Below, one piece after another: positions 9,273 through 17,876 of a DNA stretch of 54,203 bases. The stretch is from Priestia aryabhattai B8W22. Its GTDB lineage: Bacteria > Bacillota > Bacilli > Bacillales > Bacillaceae_H. The notes beneath the pieces were generated by a model. The model was not told the DNA's origin, searched no databases, and saw only the letters and a program-made list of their open reading frames with translations. Each line of letters opens with the position of its first letter. Position 1 is the first letter of the stretch. The stretch spans positions 1 through 54,203 of the forward strand of contig NZ_JYOO01000032.1 in NCBI RefSeq assembly GCF_000956595.1, in the 5' to 3' direction. The translations under genes were made by a program, and so were the position numbers.

Positions 9273-10646
9273 ATGCAACAAACGTTTTCAACGTCACAGA
9301 AAGTTAAGCAGTTCGTTTTTATTTTATTTCCGATATTGGTCACCCAGTTTGGAATGTTTTCAATGACTTTCTTTGATACGATGATGTCAGGAAGAGTGAG
9401 TGCAGATGACTTGGCAGGGGTAGCAATTGGTTCGAGCTTATGGGTGCCTGTTTTTACAGGGCTAAGCGGAATTTTAATGTCTATTACGCCAATTGTTGCA
9501 CAGCTTGTCGGAGCTAATCAAAAGAAAAAAGTGCCGTTTTCTGTCATTCAAGGGCTTTACGTCTCCATTTTAATGGCTGCCGTTATCATTTTAATCGGCA
9601 TTTTTGTTGTTAGCCCTATTTTAAAAGGAATGAATTTAGAAGCAAACGTGATGCGCATTGCCAAACAGTATTTAATTGCTTTATCTTTTGGTATTATTCC
9701 GCTTTTTATTTATACGGTTTTACGAAACTTTATTGATGCTTTAGGGCAAACTCGTACGTCTATGCTTATCACCATTTTAGGTCTTCCGATTAATGTGGCT
9801 TTAAACTATGTATTAATCTTCGGTAAGCTGGGCTTCCCTCACTTGGGTGGAGTAGGCTCTGGTTATGCAACGGCCATCACATATTGGTGCATACTTGTCA
9901 TATCAATTTTAATTATTCATAAAAAAGAGCCTTTTTCTAACTTCGGTTTATTTAAAAAATTTCACCGTATCTCTTTTTCTGCTTGGAAAGAAATATTAAA
10001 AATTGGTTTACCTATCGGTTTTTCCGTATTTTTCGAAACAAGTATTTTTTCAGCCGTCACGCTGTTTATGAGCTCGTACAACACCATTACGATCGCTTCT
10101 CACCAAGCAGCTATTAATTTTGCCTCATTTCTCTATATGATTCCGCTGAGTATTTCTATGGCTTTAACAATTGTTGTAGGATTTGAAGCGGGTGCTAAAC
10201 GGAATCAAGATGCACGAAGCTATAGCAGAATTGGTATAACAATTGCTGTTGGCATGGCCTTTGTGTGCGCAGGTCTTTTATTTACTCTTAGAGAATCAGT
10301 AGCATCTTTATATACAAAAGATGCAGAGGTGCTCGCATTAACTTCTCACTTTTTGATTTATGCAATTTTCTTTCAGCTTTCTGATGCTCTTCAAGCTCCT
10401 ATTCAAGGCGCTCTGCGAGGATATAAGGATGTAAATGTTACCTTTTTAATGTCCTTGGTATCTTATTGGGTAATTGGTCTACCTTTAGGCGTTGTTTTAG
10501 CAAAATACACCGATTTGCAGGCGTTTGGCTATTGGGTTGGACTAATTGCGGGGCTCGCTGCAGGGGCAACAGGACTTGCGTATCGTTTGATAAAAATACA
10601 AAAGAAGCAGCTGCTAGAGGAGGATAAATCTTCTCGGACAGCTTAA
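9273..10646 (+). CDS. MATE family efflux transporter
   Basis: A 457-aa multidrug and toxic compound extrusion protein with about 12 membrane helices in two homologous bundles. The N-terminal [19 protein letters not shown] and the motif [17 protein letters not shown] in the second half are typical of NorM-like Na+ or H+ antiporters. It presumably exports cationic drugs or metabolites, and its specificity is unknown. ATG with GGGGG upstream. Single gene, ended by a strong hairpin. Confidence 0.88.
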   Translation: MQQTFSTSQKVKQFVFILFPILVTQFGMFSMTFFDTMMSGRVSADDLAGVAIGSSLWVPVFTGLSGILMSITPIVAQLVGANQKKKVPFSVIQGLYVSILMAAVIILIGIFVVSPILKGMNLEANVMRIAKQYLIALSFGIIPLFIYTVLRNFIDALGQTRTSMLITILGLPINVALNYVLIFGKLGFPHLGGVGSGYATAITYWCILVISILIIHKKEPFSNFGLFKKFHRISFSAWKEILKIGLPIGFSVFFETSIFSAVTLFMSSYNTITIASHQAAINFASFLYMIPLSISMALTIVVGFEAGAKRNQDARSYSRIGITIAVGMAFVCAGLLFTLRESVASLYTKDAEVLALTSHFLIYAIFFQLSDALQAPIQGALRGYKDVNVTFLMSLVSYWVIGLPLGVVLAKYTDLQAFGYWVGLIAGLAAGATGLAYRLIKIQKKQLLEEDKSSRTA

Positions 10647-10648
10647 TC

Positions 10649-10684
10649 AAAAAAAGAACGTTCTCAAAAGAACGTTCTTTTTTG
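10649..10684. terminator. Terminator after the MATE gene, also facing the abh-like gene
   Basis: The 12-bp arms AAAGAACGTTCT and AGAACGTTCTTT surround CAAA and are followed by T's on each strand. Confidence 0.9.
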
Positions 10685-10732
10685 GTTTAAAGATGGATTG
10701 ATATTCTTCCTTATACTAAGACTTAAAACTTC

Positions 10733-11011
10733 TTATTTATTTAAGGTACGCTCTAACTCTTGTAAAAGCTGTTCTGCACCTTTTTTACTTAACACAACGT
10801 TCCCATTCCCAAAGGTTAAGTTTTCACGCGTAATTTCCCCAGTTACTAAGCAAGCACCATATGGACTATACTTTTGTAAAATAATAATATCTTCATCAAC
10901 ATATATTTCTACTGGATCACCTGTGTTGATATTTAAAATACGGCGCAATTCAATAGGAATTACTACGCGACCCAATTCATCTACTTTTCTTACAATTCCT
11001 GTAGACTTCAT
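10733..11011 (-). CDS. abh: AbrB-family transition-state regulator, Abh-like
   Basis: A 92-aa DNA-binding protein. The N-terminal swapped-hairpin AbrB domain is plain (GIVRKVDELGRVVIPIELRR). The length and the second-half segment CLVTGEITRENLTFGNG resemble B. subtilis Abh (92 aa) more than AbrB (96 aa). Such proteins control post-exponential genes including biofilm and antibiotic functions. The third possible ATG is used because AAAGGA sits nine bases before it; two upstream ATGs overlap or precede that site. It is an isolated gene. Confidence 0.85.
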   Translation of the reverse strand: MKSTGIVRKVDELGRVVIPIELRRILNINTGDPVEIYVDEDIIILQKYSPYGACLVTGEITRENLTFGNGNVVLSKKGAEQLLQELERTLNK

Positions 11012-11351
11012 AAAATCCATTCCTTTCATAGTAAACAAATAATATCTTCTCGATACAAATCTAGTCAAATTCGTCAGAGTTGCTAAAACCAAAATGCTTC
11101 AATAATGGTCTGATAACGGTTTATAAGTTCTTAAAATATGGCAAATAACGTATTAAATAGATTTATATACACTTTGTATCATATCAATTCGTACACTATT
11201 TATGAATAGTGCATAATCTTTAAAATCGAATTCATCCATATATGTTAAAAGTGTGTATTTTATCCATAATATAACTATATATCCATCTTTTACACTACTT
11301 TGTACCCATTTTATAACTTTTATTCCGACATAAGACGACAAAATCAGCTAT
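11012..11351. other. Intergenic region between abh-like gene and rtp, with possible Ter-like sites
   Basis: No credible gene is present; a 62-codon minus frame inside has no ribosome site. It contains two related segments centred on ACTTTGTATC (11171-11180) and ACTTTGTACC (11297-11306), which recall the core of B. subtilis replication terminator sites. This is weak evidence. Confidence 0.35.
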
Positions 11352-11387
11352 AGAAAAAACGTGTCTTTTCTAACTAAAGACACGTTC
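11352..11387 (-). terminator. Terminator of rtp
   Basis: On the minus strand AACGTGTCTTT and AAAGACACGTT form an 11-bp stem ending in a T run. It begins at the rtp stop codon. Confidence 0.85.
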
Positions 11388-11784
11388 ATTTGGACCCGAA
11401 GTTGTCACGAATAGCTTTTTGAATCATAGCTTCACACCGCTCCAGCTCTACTTTTAATTGTTTTTTATATAATTTAGCTTTCTCTTCTCCCTCATTTGTA
11501 AATGTATAATAAACCACTTCTTGAAGCTTCATTCCTTCTTTTTTACGCTTCACCTGTTTGAGGACACCATCTTCAATCAAGTCATGGAGAGCTTTGTATA
11601 CCTCAGAATGATTAGGTTTGAACCCAAAAGGGCGAAATTCATCTCTCAACACATCTAACAAACGAAGGCCATACAGACGCTCTTGCTCCGTCATCGTAAT
11701 CATATATAATTTTAAGAAAGCACGTTGTTTTAATAGAAAACCACTGGATGTACGCTTTTCTCTCATCTCAACTTCCCCCTTCAC
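11386..11784 (-). CDS. rtp: Replication termination protein Rtp
   Basis: A winged-helix dimer that binds Ter sites and arrests replication forks in a polar manner. The match to B. subtilis RTP (122 aa) is very strong: GFLLKQRAFLKLYMITMTEQ, then GFKPNHSEVYKALHDL (DNA-reading helix), and AKLYKKQLKVELERC (C-terminal dimer helix). Two ATGs are possible, this one or a start at MREKRTSS six codons later; the shorter one agrees better with the B. subtilis length, so the first residues are uncertain. Rtp is known only in a few Bacillaceae. It hints that the terminus or its control elements may be in this part of the chromosome. Confidence 0.92.
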   Translation of the reverse strand: MKGEVEMREKRTSSGFLLKQRAFLKLYMITMTEQERLYGLRLLDVLRDEFRPFGFKPNHSEVYKALHDLIEDGVLKQVKRKKEGMKLQEVVYYTFTNEGEEKAKLYKKQLKVELERCEAMIQKAIRDNFGSK

Positions 11785-11995
11785 ATACTTGCTTTCATTC
11801 AGAATAATAGAAAGCTCTATACGTAATTATACTTTTTTTATTCTACATAATCCTTCTTTTTCACTCAAAATCTCTTTTTTTCCTCACATTTTTTCACTTA
11901 TTTACGCATTTTTCTCATTCTTTGTAAGCAGGCATTGAATTTTCTTTTTTTCATATATATAGAAGGAATTTACGTGAATATAAGGAGGGGTTCCT

Positions 11996-12430
11996 TTGAG
12001 TAAAAAATATGAAGAGATTGATTGGGGTTCGATTCAGCATAAGGTAGAAGATATGCTTGGAAATCACTTTTGGAGCGATTTAAATCACATCTTGCCAAAG
12101 CGATTTCCAAACGTCGACTTATATGAAACCGATAAAGAAGGCATTATCGTCGTTGAAGTTCCTGGACTACAATCCACTAACGACATTCAAATTAAGTTGG
12201 ACGCAAATATATTAACAGTTGAAGGGAACGTTCCTTATGCTTATGAAGCATCTAAACAAAAGTTAAAGCTGAACGAACGCCATACAGGCGTATTTTCTCG
12301 CACGCTCAAACTTCCTTTTCACTACACAGACGAACCAGTTCGCGCTAAGTACAAAAATGGTTTATTGGAAATTCGACTGAATAAGATAGAAAATGATCAA
12401 ACCATTGCTATACAGTTTGAAGATGATTAA
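11996..12430 (+). CDS. Hsp20/alpha-crystallin family small heat-shock protein
   Basis: A 144-aa holdase-type chaperone. The alpha-crystallin domain spans about residues 40-140 (VDLYETDKEGIIVVEVPG, then GVFSRTLKLPF and KYKNGLLEIRL). The N-terminal arm is short, as in Bacillus spore or coat Hsp20 proteins (CotM/CotP-like). Start: TTG, picked because AAGGAGGGG lies five bases before it and no ATG follows nearby. It is divergent from rtp. Confidence 0.86.
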   Translation: MSKKYEEIDWGSIQHKVEDMLGNHFWSDLNHILPKRFPNVDLYETDKEGIIVVEVPGLQSTNDIQIKLDANILTVEGNVPYAYEASKQKLKLNERHTGVFSRTLKLPFHYTDEPVRAKYKNGLLEIRLNKIENDQTIAIQFEDD

Positions 12431-12440
12431 CTGCACGTAA

Positions 12441-12472
12441 CCAAAACCCTTCTGTTAGCAGAAGGGTTTTTG
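12441..12472. terminator. Bidirectional terminator between hsp20 and the anti-sigma gene
   Basis: The 12-bp arms AAAACCCTTCTG and CAGAAGGGTTTT surround a short loop between convergent genes. Confidence 0.9.
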
Positions 12473-13234
12473 TTAGAGCGCTGAACTTAACACAATGTTT
12501 CCTTTTGGCGTCTTATTATTCGCGTTCGGTTCTAAAGTAATGGCCATAACATCCCACTTTTCAGTCTGTTCTTTTTGGCTCATCGTATAGACCACTGTCC
12601 CGTTTCCATTTTTATCTGTTACAAAAGCACCTGCCGGATGAGGCTTATCACCTTTTATGAGCCACACCTGATAGACTTCATTCCCCTTTACGTTTTTCAA
12701 GTTATTCGCTTGAATGACCACATTTAAATTTCCACCTTTTTTCGTAAGAGATGCTGTTGCTTCGCCAGAAACGTTCGGCTCTGCCTGCAGCTTCATTGTT
12801 TTTTCAGATGTAAGAGGTTCGTTTTGAGGAGCAACCGAAACATTTGGTTCTTGTTTGCCTTTGTCTTCATCTTTCAACAGTAGGTAGCTGTTTCCTGCAA
12901 GGGATAAAAGAAGTGCCGCAGCTAATCCAATAATGATGGATTTTTTATTTGATTTCTTAGACGCAGCATATTGTTTTTCATTTTTTAAAGCTATTGGTTC
13001 TCTCTTTGTCTCACCTTGATCTTCTTCGAATACATTCGCAAGTATTCGCTGTTTCATTTCTGGAGGAGGAGATTGTTCTGGTGTCAAATACGTTAGATCT
13101 CCAAGAACTTCCTCCAGTTCTTTTAGTTCATCTTGACAGCTTTGACAGTTTTTTAAGTGCATTTCAAACTCTTTTTTCTCATGGGAAGTCAACTGATCAT
13201 TATAGTAATCAATTAGTTTATTGCACATACTCAT
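12473..13234 (-). CDS. Zinc-binding anti-sigma factor with RskA C-terminal domain
   Basis: A 253-aa membrane protein. The N-terminal cytoplasmic ZAS motif is HLKNCQSC (His26, Cys30, Cys33). One membrane helix lies at about residues 98-120, and an extracellular anti-sigma-K (RskA-type) domain follows (EVYQVWLIKGDKPHPAGAF). It should hold the adjacent ECF sigma factor inactive until an envelope or redox signal leads to proteolysis or release. The start overlaps the sigma stop as ATGA, so synthesis is coupled. Confidence 0.88.
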   Translation of the reverse strand: MSMCNKLIDYYNDQLTSHEKKEFEMHLKNCQSCQDELKELEEVLGDLTYLTPEQSPPPEMKQRILANVFEEDQGETKREPIALKNEKQYAASKKSNKKSIIIGLAAALLLSLAGNSYLLLKDEDKGKQEPNVSVAPQNEPLTSEKTMKLQAEPNVSGEATASLTKKGGNLNVVIQANNLKNVKGNEVYQVWLIKGDKPHPAGAFVTDKNGNGTVVYTMSQKEQTEKWDVMAITLEPNANNKTPKGNIVLSSAL

Positions 13235-13797
13235 GAATCAGCTCTCCCTTCTGCATCGGTACCTAAATATGTTTTTAATTTCCGCAACGCTAATCGCACC
13301 CTACCCTTTACTGTTCCTAATGGGATTTGCTGCTCTTCTGCTACTTTTTGCTGCGTTAATCCCTTAAAATAAACGGATTGAATAATCTTTTTTTGGTCTT
13401 CAGACAATTTTGATACAGCGTGCCGTACTCTCTGCTGTTCTTCTTTCCACTGAAGCTGCTCGTCAATCTGAGGATGATCATCTTCAATAAAATCAAAAAT
13501 TTCTTCTGAGAAAATAGGATCGATTTTTCTTTTTCTCACAATATCAATCGCGGTGTTTCTTGTAATCGTAAACAGCCATGATGAAAACTTCCCTTTTTCA
13601 TCGCTGTAAACTCCCTTTCCTCTCCACAGCTTAATAAATACTTCTTGAACAGCTTCTTCAGCAATATCAGAGCTATTTGTTAACCGGTATACAAACGAAT
13701 AAAGAATTCGCTCATACTTGTCATACAGCAGTTCAAGGGCTTTTTTGTCTCGTTCTTTTATTCTATTGTATAAGACAACGTCGTTTTGCTCTTTCAT
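13231..13797 (-). CDS. ECF (SigK-like) RNA polymerase sigma factor
   Basis: A 188-aa group-4 sigma factor. Region 2 (about residues 12-85) includes YDKYERILYSFVYRLT and EEAVQEVFIKLWRG for core and -10 binding. Region 4 (about 130-178) has GLTQQKVAEEQQIPLGTVKG, the -35-reading helix-turn-helix. Its pairing with a ZAS/RskA anti-sigma factor places it with Mycobacterium SigK-type systems rather than B. subtilis SigW. ATG preceded by GGAGAAGGG. Targets are unknown, and autoregulation is likely but no duplicated promoter motif was identified. Confidence 0.9.
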   Translation of the reverse strand: MKEQNDVVLYNRIKERDKKALELLYDKYERILYSFVYRLTNSSDIAEEAVQEVFIKLWRGKGVYSDEKGKFSSWLFTITRNTAIDIVRKRKIDPIFSEEIFDFIEDDHPQIDEQLQWKEEQQRVRHAVSKLSEDQKKIIQSVYFKGLTQQKVAEEQQIPLGTVKGRVRLALRKLKTYLGTDAEGRADS

Positions 13798-13945
13798 ACC
13801 CTTCTCCTTTAACTCTTATGAGTCCTTATTATATAATCGAATTACCTTTGAATTTGGATCACTTTCACATCTTTTAAACGTACCTTTATTTTTCAAAAAT
13901 GACAAGCAATTATACTTTTTTATGGAATAGGAGCGAAATTGTTCA

Positions 13946-14344
13946 ATGAAACATTTGATTCTTTTTGATGGCATATGTAATTTATGTAATGGCAGTGTTC
14001 AATTTATTATTAAACATGATGAACAAGCTTTGTTTTCTTTCGCTTCTCTTCAATCAGATTTCGGAAAGCAGCAGCTAGCCTCTCATGGCTTACTTCCTGA
14101 GCAATTAGACAGCATTGTATATATCCATGGAAAACAAAGATATATAAAATCAACGGCTGCTTTAAAAATTGCCAAGCGCTTAGATGGACCCGTTAAATTG
14201 TTATATGCACTTATTATCATTCCTGCGCCTATTCGAGATATAGTATACAACTGGATCGCTCGCAACCGATATAAGTGGTTTGGCAAACAGCAGCACTGCA
14301 TGCTCCCAACTTCTGATACGAAAAAACGGTTTGTCGATGACTAA
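13946..14344 (+). CDS. DCC family thiol-disulfide oxidoreductase (YuxK-like)
   Basis: A 132-aa protein with the defining N-terminal motif LFDGICNLCNGSV (CxxC, thioredoxin-like) and the C-terminal pair YKWFGKQQHCML. DCC proteins are predicted to have a thioredoxin-like fold and to act on thiols; B. subtilis YuxK is the likely counterpart. AGGAG lies about 12 bases before ATG. It appears monocistronic. Confidence 0.85.
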   Translation: MKHLILFDGICNLCNGSVQFIIKHDEQALFSFASLQSDFGKQQLASHGLLPEQLDSIVYIHGKQRYIKSTAALKIAKRLDGPVKLLYALIIIPAPIRDIVYNWIARNRYKWFGKQQHCMLPTSDTKKRFVDD

Positions 14345-14410
14345 AAAGCTTGGCACATAGCGAAAAAAAAGTTCCAAAAAGGAATATTTTTATGTTAAGA
14401 AAGTTTATTC

Positions 14411-14476
14411 ATTAAAAAATCCGAACTGATTCAACATTCTAATGAAAGAATGCTGAACTATAGTTCGGATTTTTTA
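14411..14476. terminator. Long bidirectional hairpin between yuxK-like gene and proC
   Basis: Outer arms AAAAATCCGAACT (14415-14427) and AGTTCGGATTTTT (14462-14474), and inner arms TTCAACATTCT and AGAATGCTGAA with one mismatch, make a stem of over 20 bp. The outer arm shares AAAATCCGAAC with the hairpins of the repeat elements at 38.8 and 51.5 kb. Confidence 0.85.
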
Positions 14477-14502
14477 GCTAAGATATGGTTGTACGAGCTT
14501 TT

Positions 14503-15306
14503 TTAGCTTCCACCCATTGCTTTTTTATTCGTTGCTTCAATTGCCTGCTTCATTATTAAGGAAAAGTCTTGTTCTTTCATCACTTTTAACCCTTCGGCAG
14601 TAGCGCCGCCTGGAGTTGTTACTTGCTCTCTTAAAGACGCAGGATCTTTAGTTTCATGCAGCATTTGTACAGAGCCATACATCATTTGAATAACTAAATC
14701 TTTGGCTGTTTTTTCGTCCACACCGTAAGCAGTAGTTGCATGAATTAACGATTCTGCAAAATAATATAAAAACGCAGGTGCACTGCCCGTTACAGCCGTT
14801 AGCTCATGTACTTCTTTCTCTGAACACTCATGCGCTTCACCAATTCCTTTTAAAATCATTTGAAGCACTTGTTTATGCTCTTTCGTGGCAGAAGTTCCAA
14901 GTGTATACAGAGACATCGATTGTCCAATCATAGCAGCTGTATTTGGCATAATCCAAGCGACAGGCGTATCCTGCGGAAGATGATTTTCTAAGTAACTCGG
15001 ACCAATTCCTGCCGCTAGCGTTACGACAAATTGTTGATTTAAATGAGTCGAAAGTTCCTTGAGCACGGAAGGATGGGCCTCGGGAGGCATCGCTAAAATA
15101 ATAACATCCGAATTGTCAACTTCTTGGCGCCAATTTTGCGTCGTTTGTACACCGTACGTTTTTTCAACACGCTGTAACCGCTCAATATCTCTGTTGTTTG
15201 ACATCACCACTGCCTCAATACTGTCAGCGCTGCTCGTAACCAAACCAGCCGCTACAGCTTCAGCCATTCGTCCTGCTCCAATAAATAAAATTCGCTGTTT
15301 TTTCAT
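14503..15306 (-). CDS. proC: Pyrroline-5-carboxylate reductase
   Basis: A 267-aa NADPH-dependent enzyme catalysing the last step of proline synthesis. The Rossmann motif is FIGAGRMAEA near the N-terminus. The P5CR signature near residue 225 reads TTPGGATAEGLKVM, and LTAVTGSAPAFLYYF forms the dimer/substrate region. Bacillus has several paralogues (ProG, ProH, ProI), and which one this matches is uncertain. It begins six bases after the bshB2 stop, with GGGAG inside the end of bshB2, so the two genes are co-transcribed. Confidence 0.9.
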   Translation of the reverse strand: MKKQRILFIGAGRMAEAVAAGLVTSSADSIEAVVMSNNRDIERLQRVEKTYGVQTTQNWRQEVDNSDVIILAMPPEAHPSVLKELSTHLNQQFVVTLAAGIGPSYLENHLPQDTPVAWIMPNTAAMIGQSMSLYTLGTSATKEHKQVLQMILKGIGEAHECSEKEVHELTAVTGSAPAFLYYFAESLIHATTAYGVDEKTAKDLVIQMMYGSVQMLHETKDPASLREQVTTPGGATAEGLKVMKEQDFSLIMKQAIEATNKKAMGGS

Positions 15307-15309
15307 CTG

Positions 15310-15972
15310 TTACTCCCAGTTATATGTCCAGAATTCTTCTCTAGTTAATAAACGTTCCATTTGCGGATAGTCAGATAAGCGGTCGAAGTCAATTGCGTTC
15401 ATCATTCCTTCTGTTTGAGAACGATGGGCTTTTAACGCTTCAATTTTTTTATCTTTCATCGCTGTTACATCAAAAATAATATCTGGTTCTCCAATATGTT
15501 CAATACGATCTTTTGAAAACGCATGACACCAAACAACCGGACGCTTTTCTTTTGGCATACGTTTTACCGCTTGAATCGTAGCTGCTCCCGTAGCATTATG
15601 ATCAGGGTGTACCGCAAAGCCAGGATAATGCGTTAAAATGTGAGTCGGCTTTACATCGTTAATGATTTCTTCAATTTTATCTGCAAAAACATCGATATCA
15701 AGAAATTCCAGCGTTTTATCACGAAGCCCTAGCATACGCAAGTCTTGAATATCTAAAACGTTCGCTAAATCTAAAAGTTCTTTTTTTCGGATTTGAGGTA
15801 AAGTTTCACGGTTAGCAAACAGCGGTCTACCCATATTTCGTCCCATTTCACCTAGCGTAACACAGCCATATGTAACGGGCGTTCCTTTTTGTCTAGCTTG
15901 CGTGATCATTCCTGCTGCTCCATATGCTTCATCGTCAGGATGCGGAAATACAATTAATAATCTTTCTTCCAT
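15310..15972 (-). CDS. bshB2: Bacillithiol biosynthesis deacetylase BshB2
   Basis: A 220-aa zinc deacetylase of the LmbE family that removes acetate from GlcNAc-malate in bacillithiol synthesis. The metal motifs are PHPDDE (residues 10-15) and HPDHN (about 122-126). Sequence matches B. subtilis YojG/BshB2. It follows yojF, the usual neighbour, and precedes proC by three bases. ATG with a GAGAGGAGAATAG leader. BshB1, if present, is elsewhere. Confidence 0.9.
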   Translation of the reverse strand: MEERLLIVFPHPDDEAYGAAGMITQARQKGTPVTYGCVTLGEMGRNMGRPLFANRETLPQIRKKELLDLANVLDIQDLRMLGLRDKTLEFLDIDVFADKIEEIINDVKPTHILTHYPGFAVHPDHNATGAATIQAVKRMPKEKRPVVWCHAFSKDRIEHIGEPDIIFDVTAMKDKKIEALKAHRSQTEGMMNAIDFDRLSDYPQMERLLTREEFWTYNWE

Positions 15973-15995
15973 GTTCTATTCTCCTCTCTTTACTG

Positions 15996-16342
15996 TTATG
16001 AAAACGGATGTTCACTTAATTGAAGGGCAACTGCTAAACGACCTTCAAAGTCATGCCCAGCTAGAAGAAGTCGGCCTTCTTCATCAATTTCCCAATCTGT
16101 TAATCCCTCTGCATAAATCCATCCTAAATCAATTTGAAGACCTACACGATAAGGACCTTCTCCAGTTATCTTCCCGTTTGAAATAGTGACTTTACCATTG
16201 CGAATAAAAGCCCCAACTGTCATTACTTTTTCATTCACGTGTGAAGCATATGCACCGTTTGTCGTTTCAAGGTGTACATATACGTCTTTATTTAAAAATG
16301 TTTGTATTTTTTTTGGACTGTTTCTTTATGAATTGGTTGCAC
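15996..16342 (-). pseudogene. yojF: yojF (DUF1806) interrupted by a single-base frameshift in an A8 run
   Basis: A GTG start with AAAGGAG eight bases upstream opens a frame (VQPIHKETVQKK) that stops after 16 codons. The next frame encodes FLNKDVYVHLETTNGAY and continues to the end of a clear YojF homologue. Adding one base to the run of eight A's (16307-16314 as T's on the plus strand) restores a 115-codon protein, close to the 116 aa of B. subtilis YojF. Everything downstream looks intact and constrained. It could be a sequencing error, a recent mutation, or a gene expressed by slippage on the A run. YojF has no known reaction and accompanies bshB2. Confidence 0.75.
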
Positions 16343-16388
16343 GCTTGTTACTCCTTTCTCATGTTCATAAATTGTATTGTACTAAAAA

Positions 16389-17276
16389 TCATGAGCGAAT
16401 CCTAATGTTTAGTTCTAGACTTTGAATTTCTTTATTCCATTGTTCATAATCATACATAAATGTTAATTCTCCCCAAGTCAACATACTGATTTCCTGAATG
16501 TCTATAATAATCTCAGCGAGTTCACGACTAAGCATACCTAGTTCTTTTCCTTCGGCCAGCTTTTTTTTATAACGATTAAAAGCTGGATCTAATTGTTCAA
16601 TTTGTGCATAAATTTCATGGATAGAGCCATATTGTTGAATAAGAGGCAGTGCGGCTTTTTCTCCTACACCTGGAACGCCCGGAATATTGTCAGATTTGTC
16701 ACCAAGCAATGCTTTTACGTCCACCCATTGACGAGGATGAATATTGTATTCTTCTTGAAAGTGCTTAAAACCATAAACAAGATCGCCAACCTGCTTTTTG
16801 GCAATAATTTGCGAAATATGTTGATCTAGGAGCTGAAGCAAGTCTCGGTCATTGCTGTAAATATATCCTGGGCTTTGCTTTTCTTTGCTCCACTTATTTG
16901 CAAGTGCACCAATTAAATCATCTGCTTCGTAAGAAGACAATGACATTTGATAAATGCCTACTGTGTCAAAAAATTGCTTTAACGTTTCGTACTGCTGAAT
17001 CAGCGGCTCAGGCAGCTCTGCTCTTGTTTGCTTATATAGGGCATATGTATCTTTACGTTTTGTATCCTCGCGCTTAACATCCCAAGCGACGAAAATATGG
17101 CTTGGCTCATATTGGTGAATCAATGCATGCATTTTTTGAATCGTTACTCTCAGGGCATTCGTAAATTGGCCCTTGCTGTTTCTTGTCAACGCTGCTTCAT
17201 CTCTACCATAAGAAGTAGCAAAATAACAGCGGCTTAATAAATTAAATCCATCAATTACTAATAGTGTTTCGTTCAC
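16389..17276 (-). CDS. ypcP: 5'-3' exonuclease (PolI N-terminal-like, YpcP family)
   Basis: A 295-aa FEN-type nuclease equivalent to the N-terminal domain of DNA polymerase I, expected to remove RNA primers or flaps. Acidic metal sites are visible in VIDGFNLL, FVAWDVKREDTKRK, SYEADDLIGA and SNDRDLLQLL. The helix-hairpin-helix follows in VKALLGDKSDNIPGVPGVG. B. subtilis YpcP is the likely orthologue. The start is GTG, eight bases after AAAGGAC; an overlapping ATG is out of frame. Confidence 0.9.
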   Translation of the reverse strand: MNETLLVIDGFNLLSRCYFATSYGRDEAALTRNSKGQFTNALRVTIQKMHALIHQYEPSHIFVAWDVKREDTKRKDTYALYKQTRAELPEPLIQQYETLKQFFDTVGIYQMSLSSYEADDLIGALANKWSKEKQSPGYIYSNDRDLLQLLDQHISQIIAKKQVGDLVYGFKHFQEEYNIHPRQWVDVKALLGDKSDNIPGVPGVGEKAALPLIQQYGSIHEIYAQIEQLDPAFNRYKKKLAEGKELGMLSRELAEIIIDIQEISMLTWGELTFMYDYEQWNKEIQSLELNIRIRS

Positions 17277-17519
17277 ATAGTCACGTCCTTTGAAAACTTT
17301 GCTCCTTTAGCTTTTAGAGCAAACATACTATAGCACTTGTTCTTTGGACGCGTCAATGAAGTGCACAAAGCTCAAACTCCGCCCATTTTTTTCTCTCAAT
17401 GTAAATGTAGTATAAAGATGTTAAATTGTTGTTATGATTTATTCGTTTGACTTTTAGAACTTTTGACTATCCTATAAAATGAGGATGAAAGATCAATCCT
17501 ACAAATGAAGGTGAAAAAA

Positions 17520-17831
17520 GTGAATAAAAACACGATGATTAAAACATTAAAAGTTATATCTGTTGTGTCGCTGCTCGCTTTGTTATTTATCATTGCTTAT
17601 GATCGTTCCATGTCTACATCCATGATTATTTTGTTCAGTTCGCTCATTTTCTTTGTATTTGTACTTAGCGACTTTTTTTTCGATCGCAAGCCGTGGGGAT
17701 TAAAAGGCCTTCAATTATATATATCACTGATGTTATTCATCATTGCCATTTTTGAAATGCATCAAGTTGTCAGTTCACTTTGCGTTATTTCTATTATGGC
17801 CTTACCAAAAGTTATTGACGAATTAGCTTAA
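17520..17831 (+). CDS. Small membrane protein, unknown function
   Basis: A 103-aa protein with three predicted membrane helices (about residues 12-30, 37-53 and 66-95). GTG is preferred because AAGGTG lies six bases upstream; an ATG five codons earlier has only a distant site. No family was recognised. A terminator shared with the convergent GIY-YIG gene follows. Confidence 0.6.
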   Translation: MNKNTMIKTLKVISVVSLLALLFIIAYDRSMSTSMIILFSSLIFFVFVLSDFFFDRKPWGLKGLQLYISLMLFIIAIFEMHQVVSSLCVISIMALPKVIDELA

Positions 17832-17840
17832 GTGTAAATG

Positions 17841-17876
17841 ATAAAATCCATGATCATTGTGATCATGGATTTTATT
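17841..17876. terminator. Bidirectional terminator
   Basis: AAAATCCATGATCA and TGATCATGGATTTT form a 14-bp stem with a tiny loop, between convergent genes. Confidence 0.88.

Noticed and set aside
11153-11341. 62-codon minus-strand frame between abh-like gene and rtp
   Set aside because: No ribosome site, no recognisable protein features, and it lies in a probable regulatory gap.
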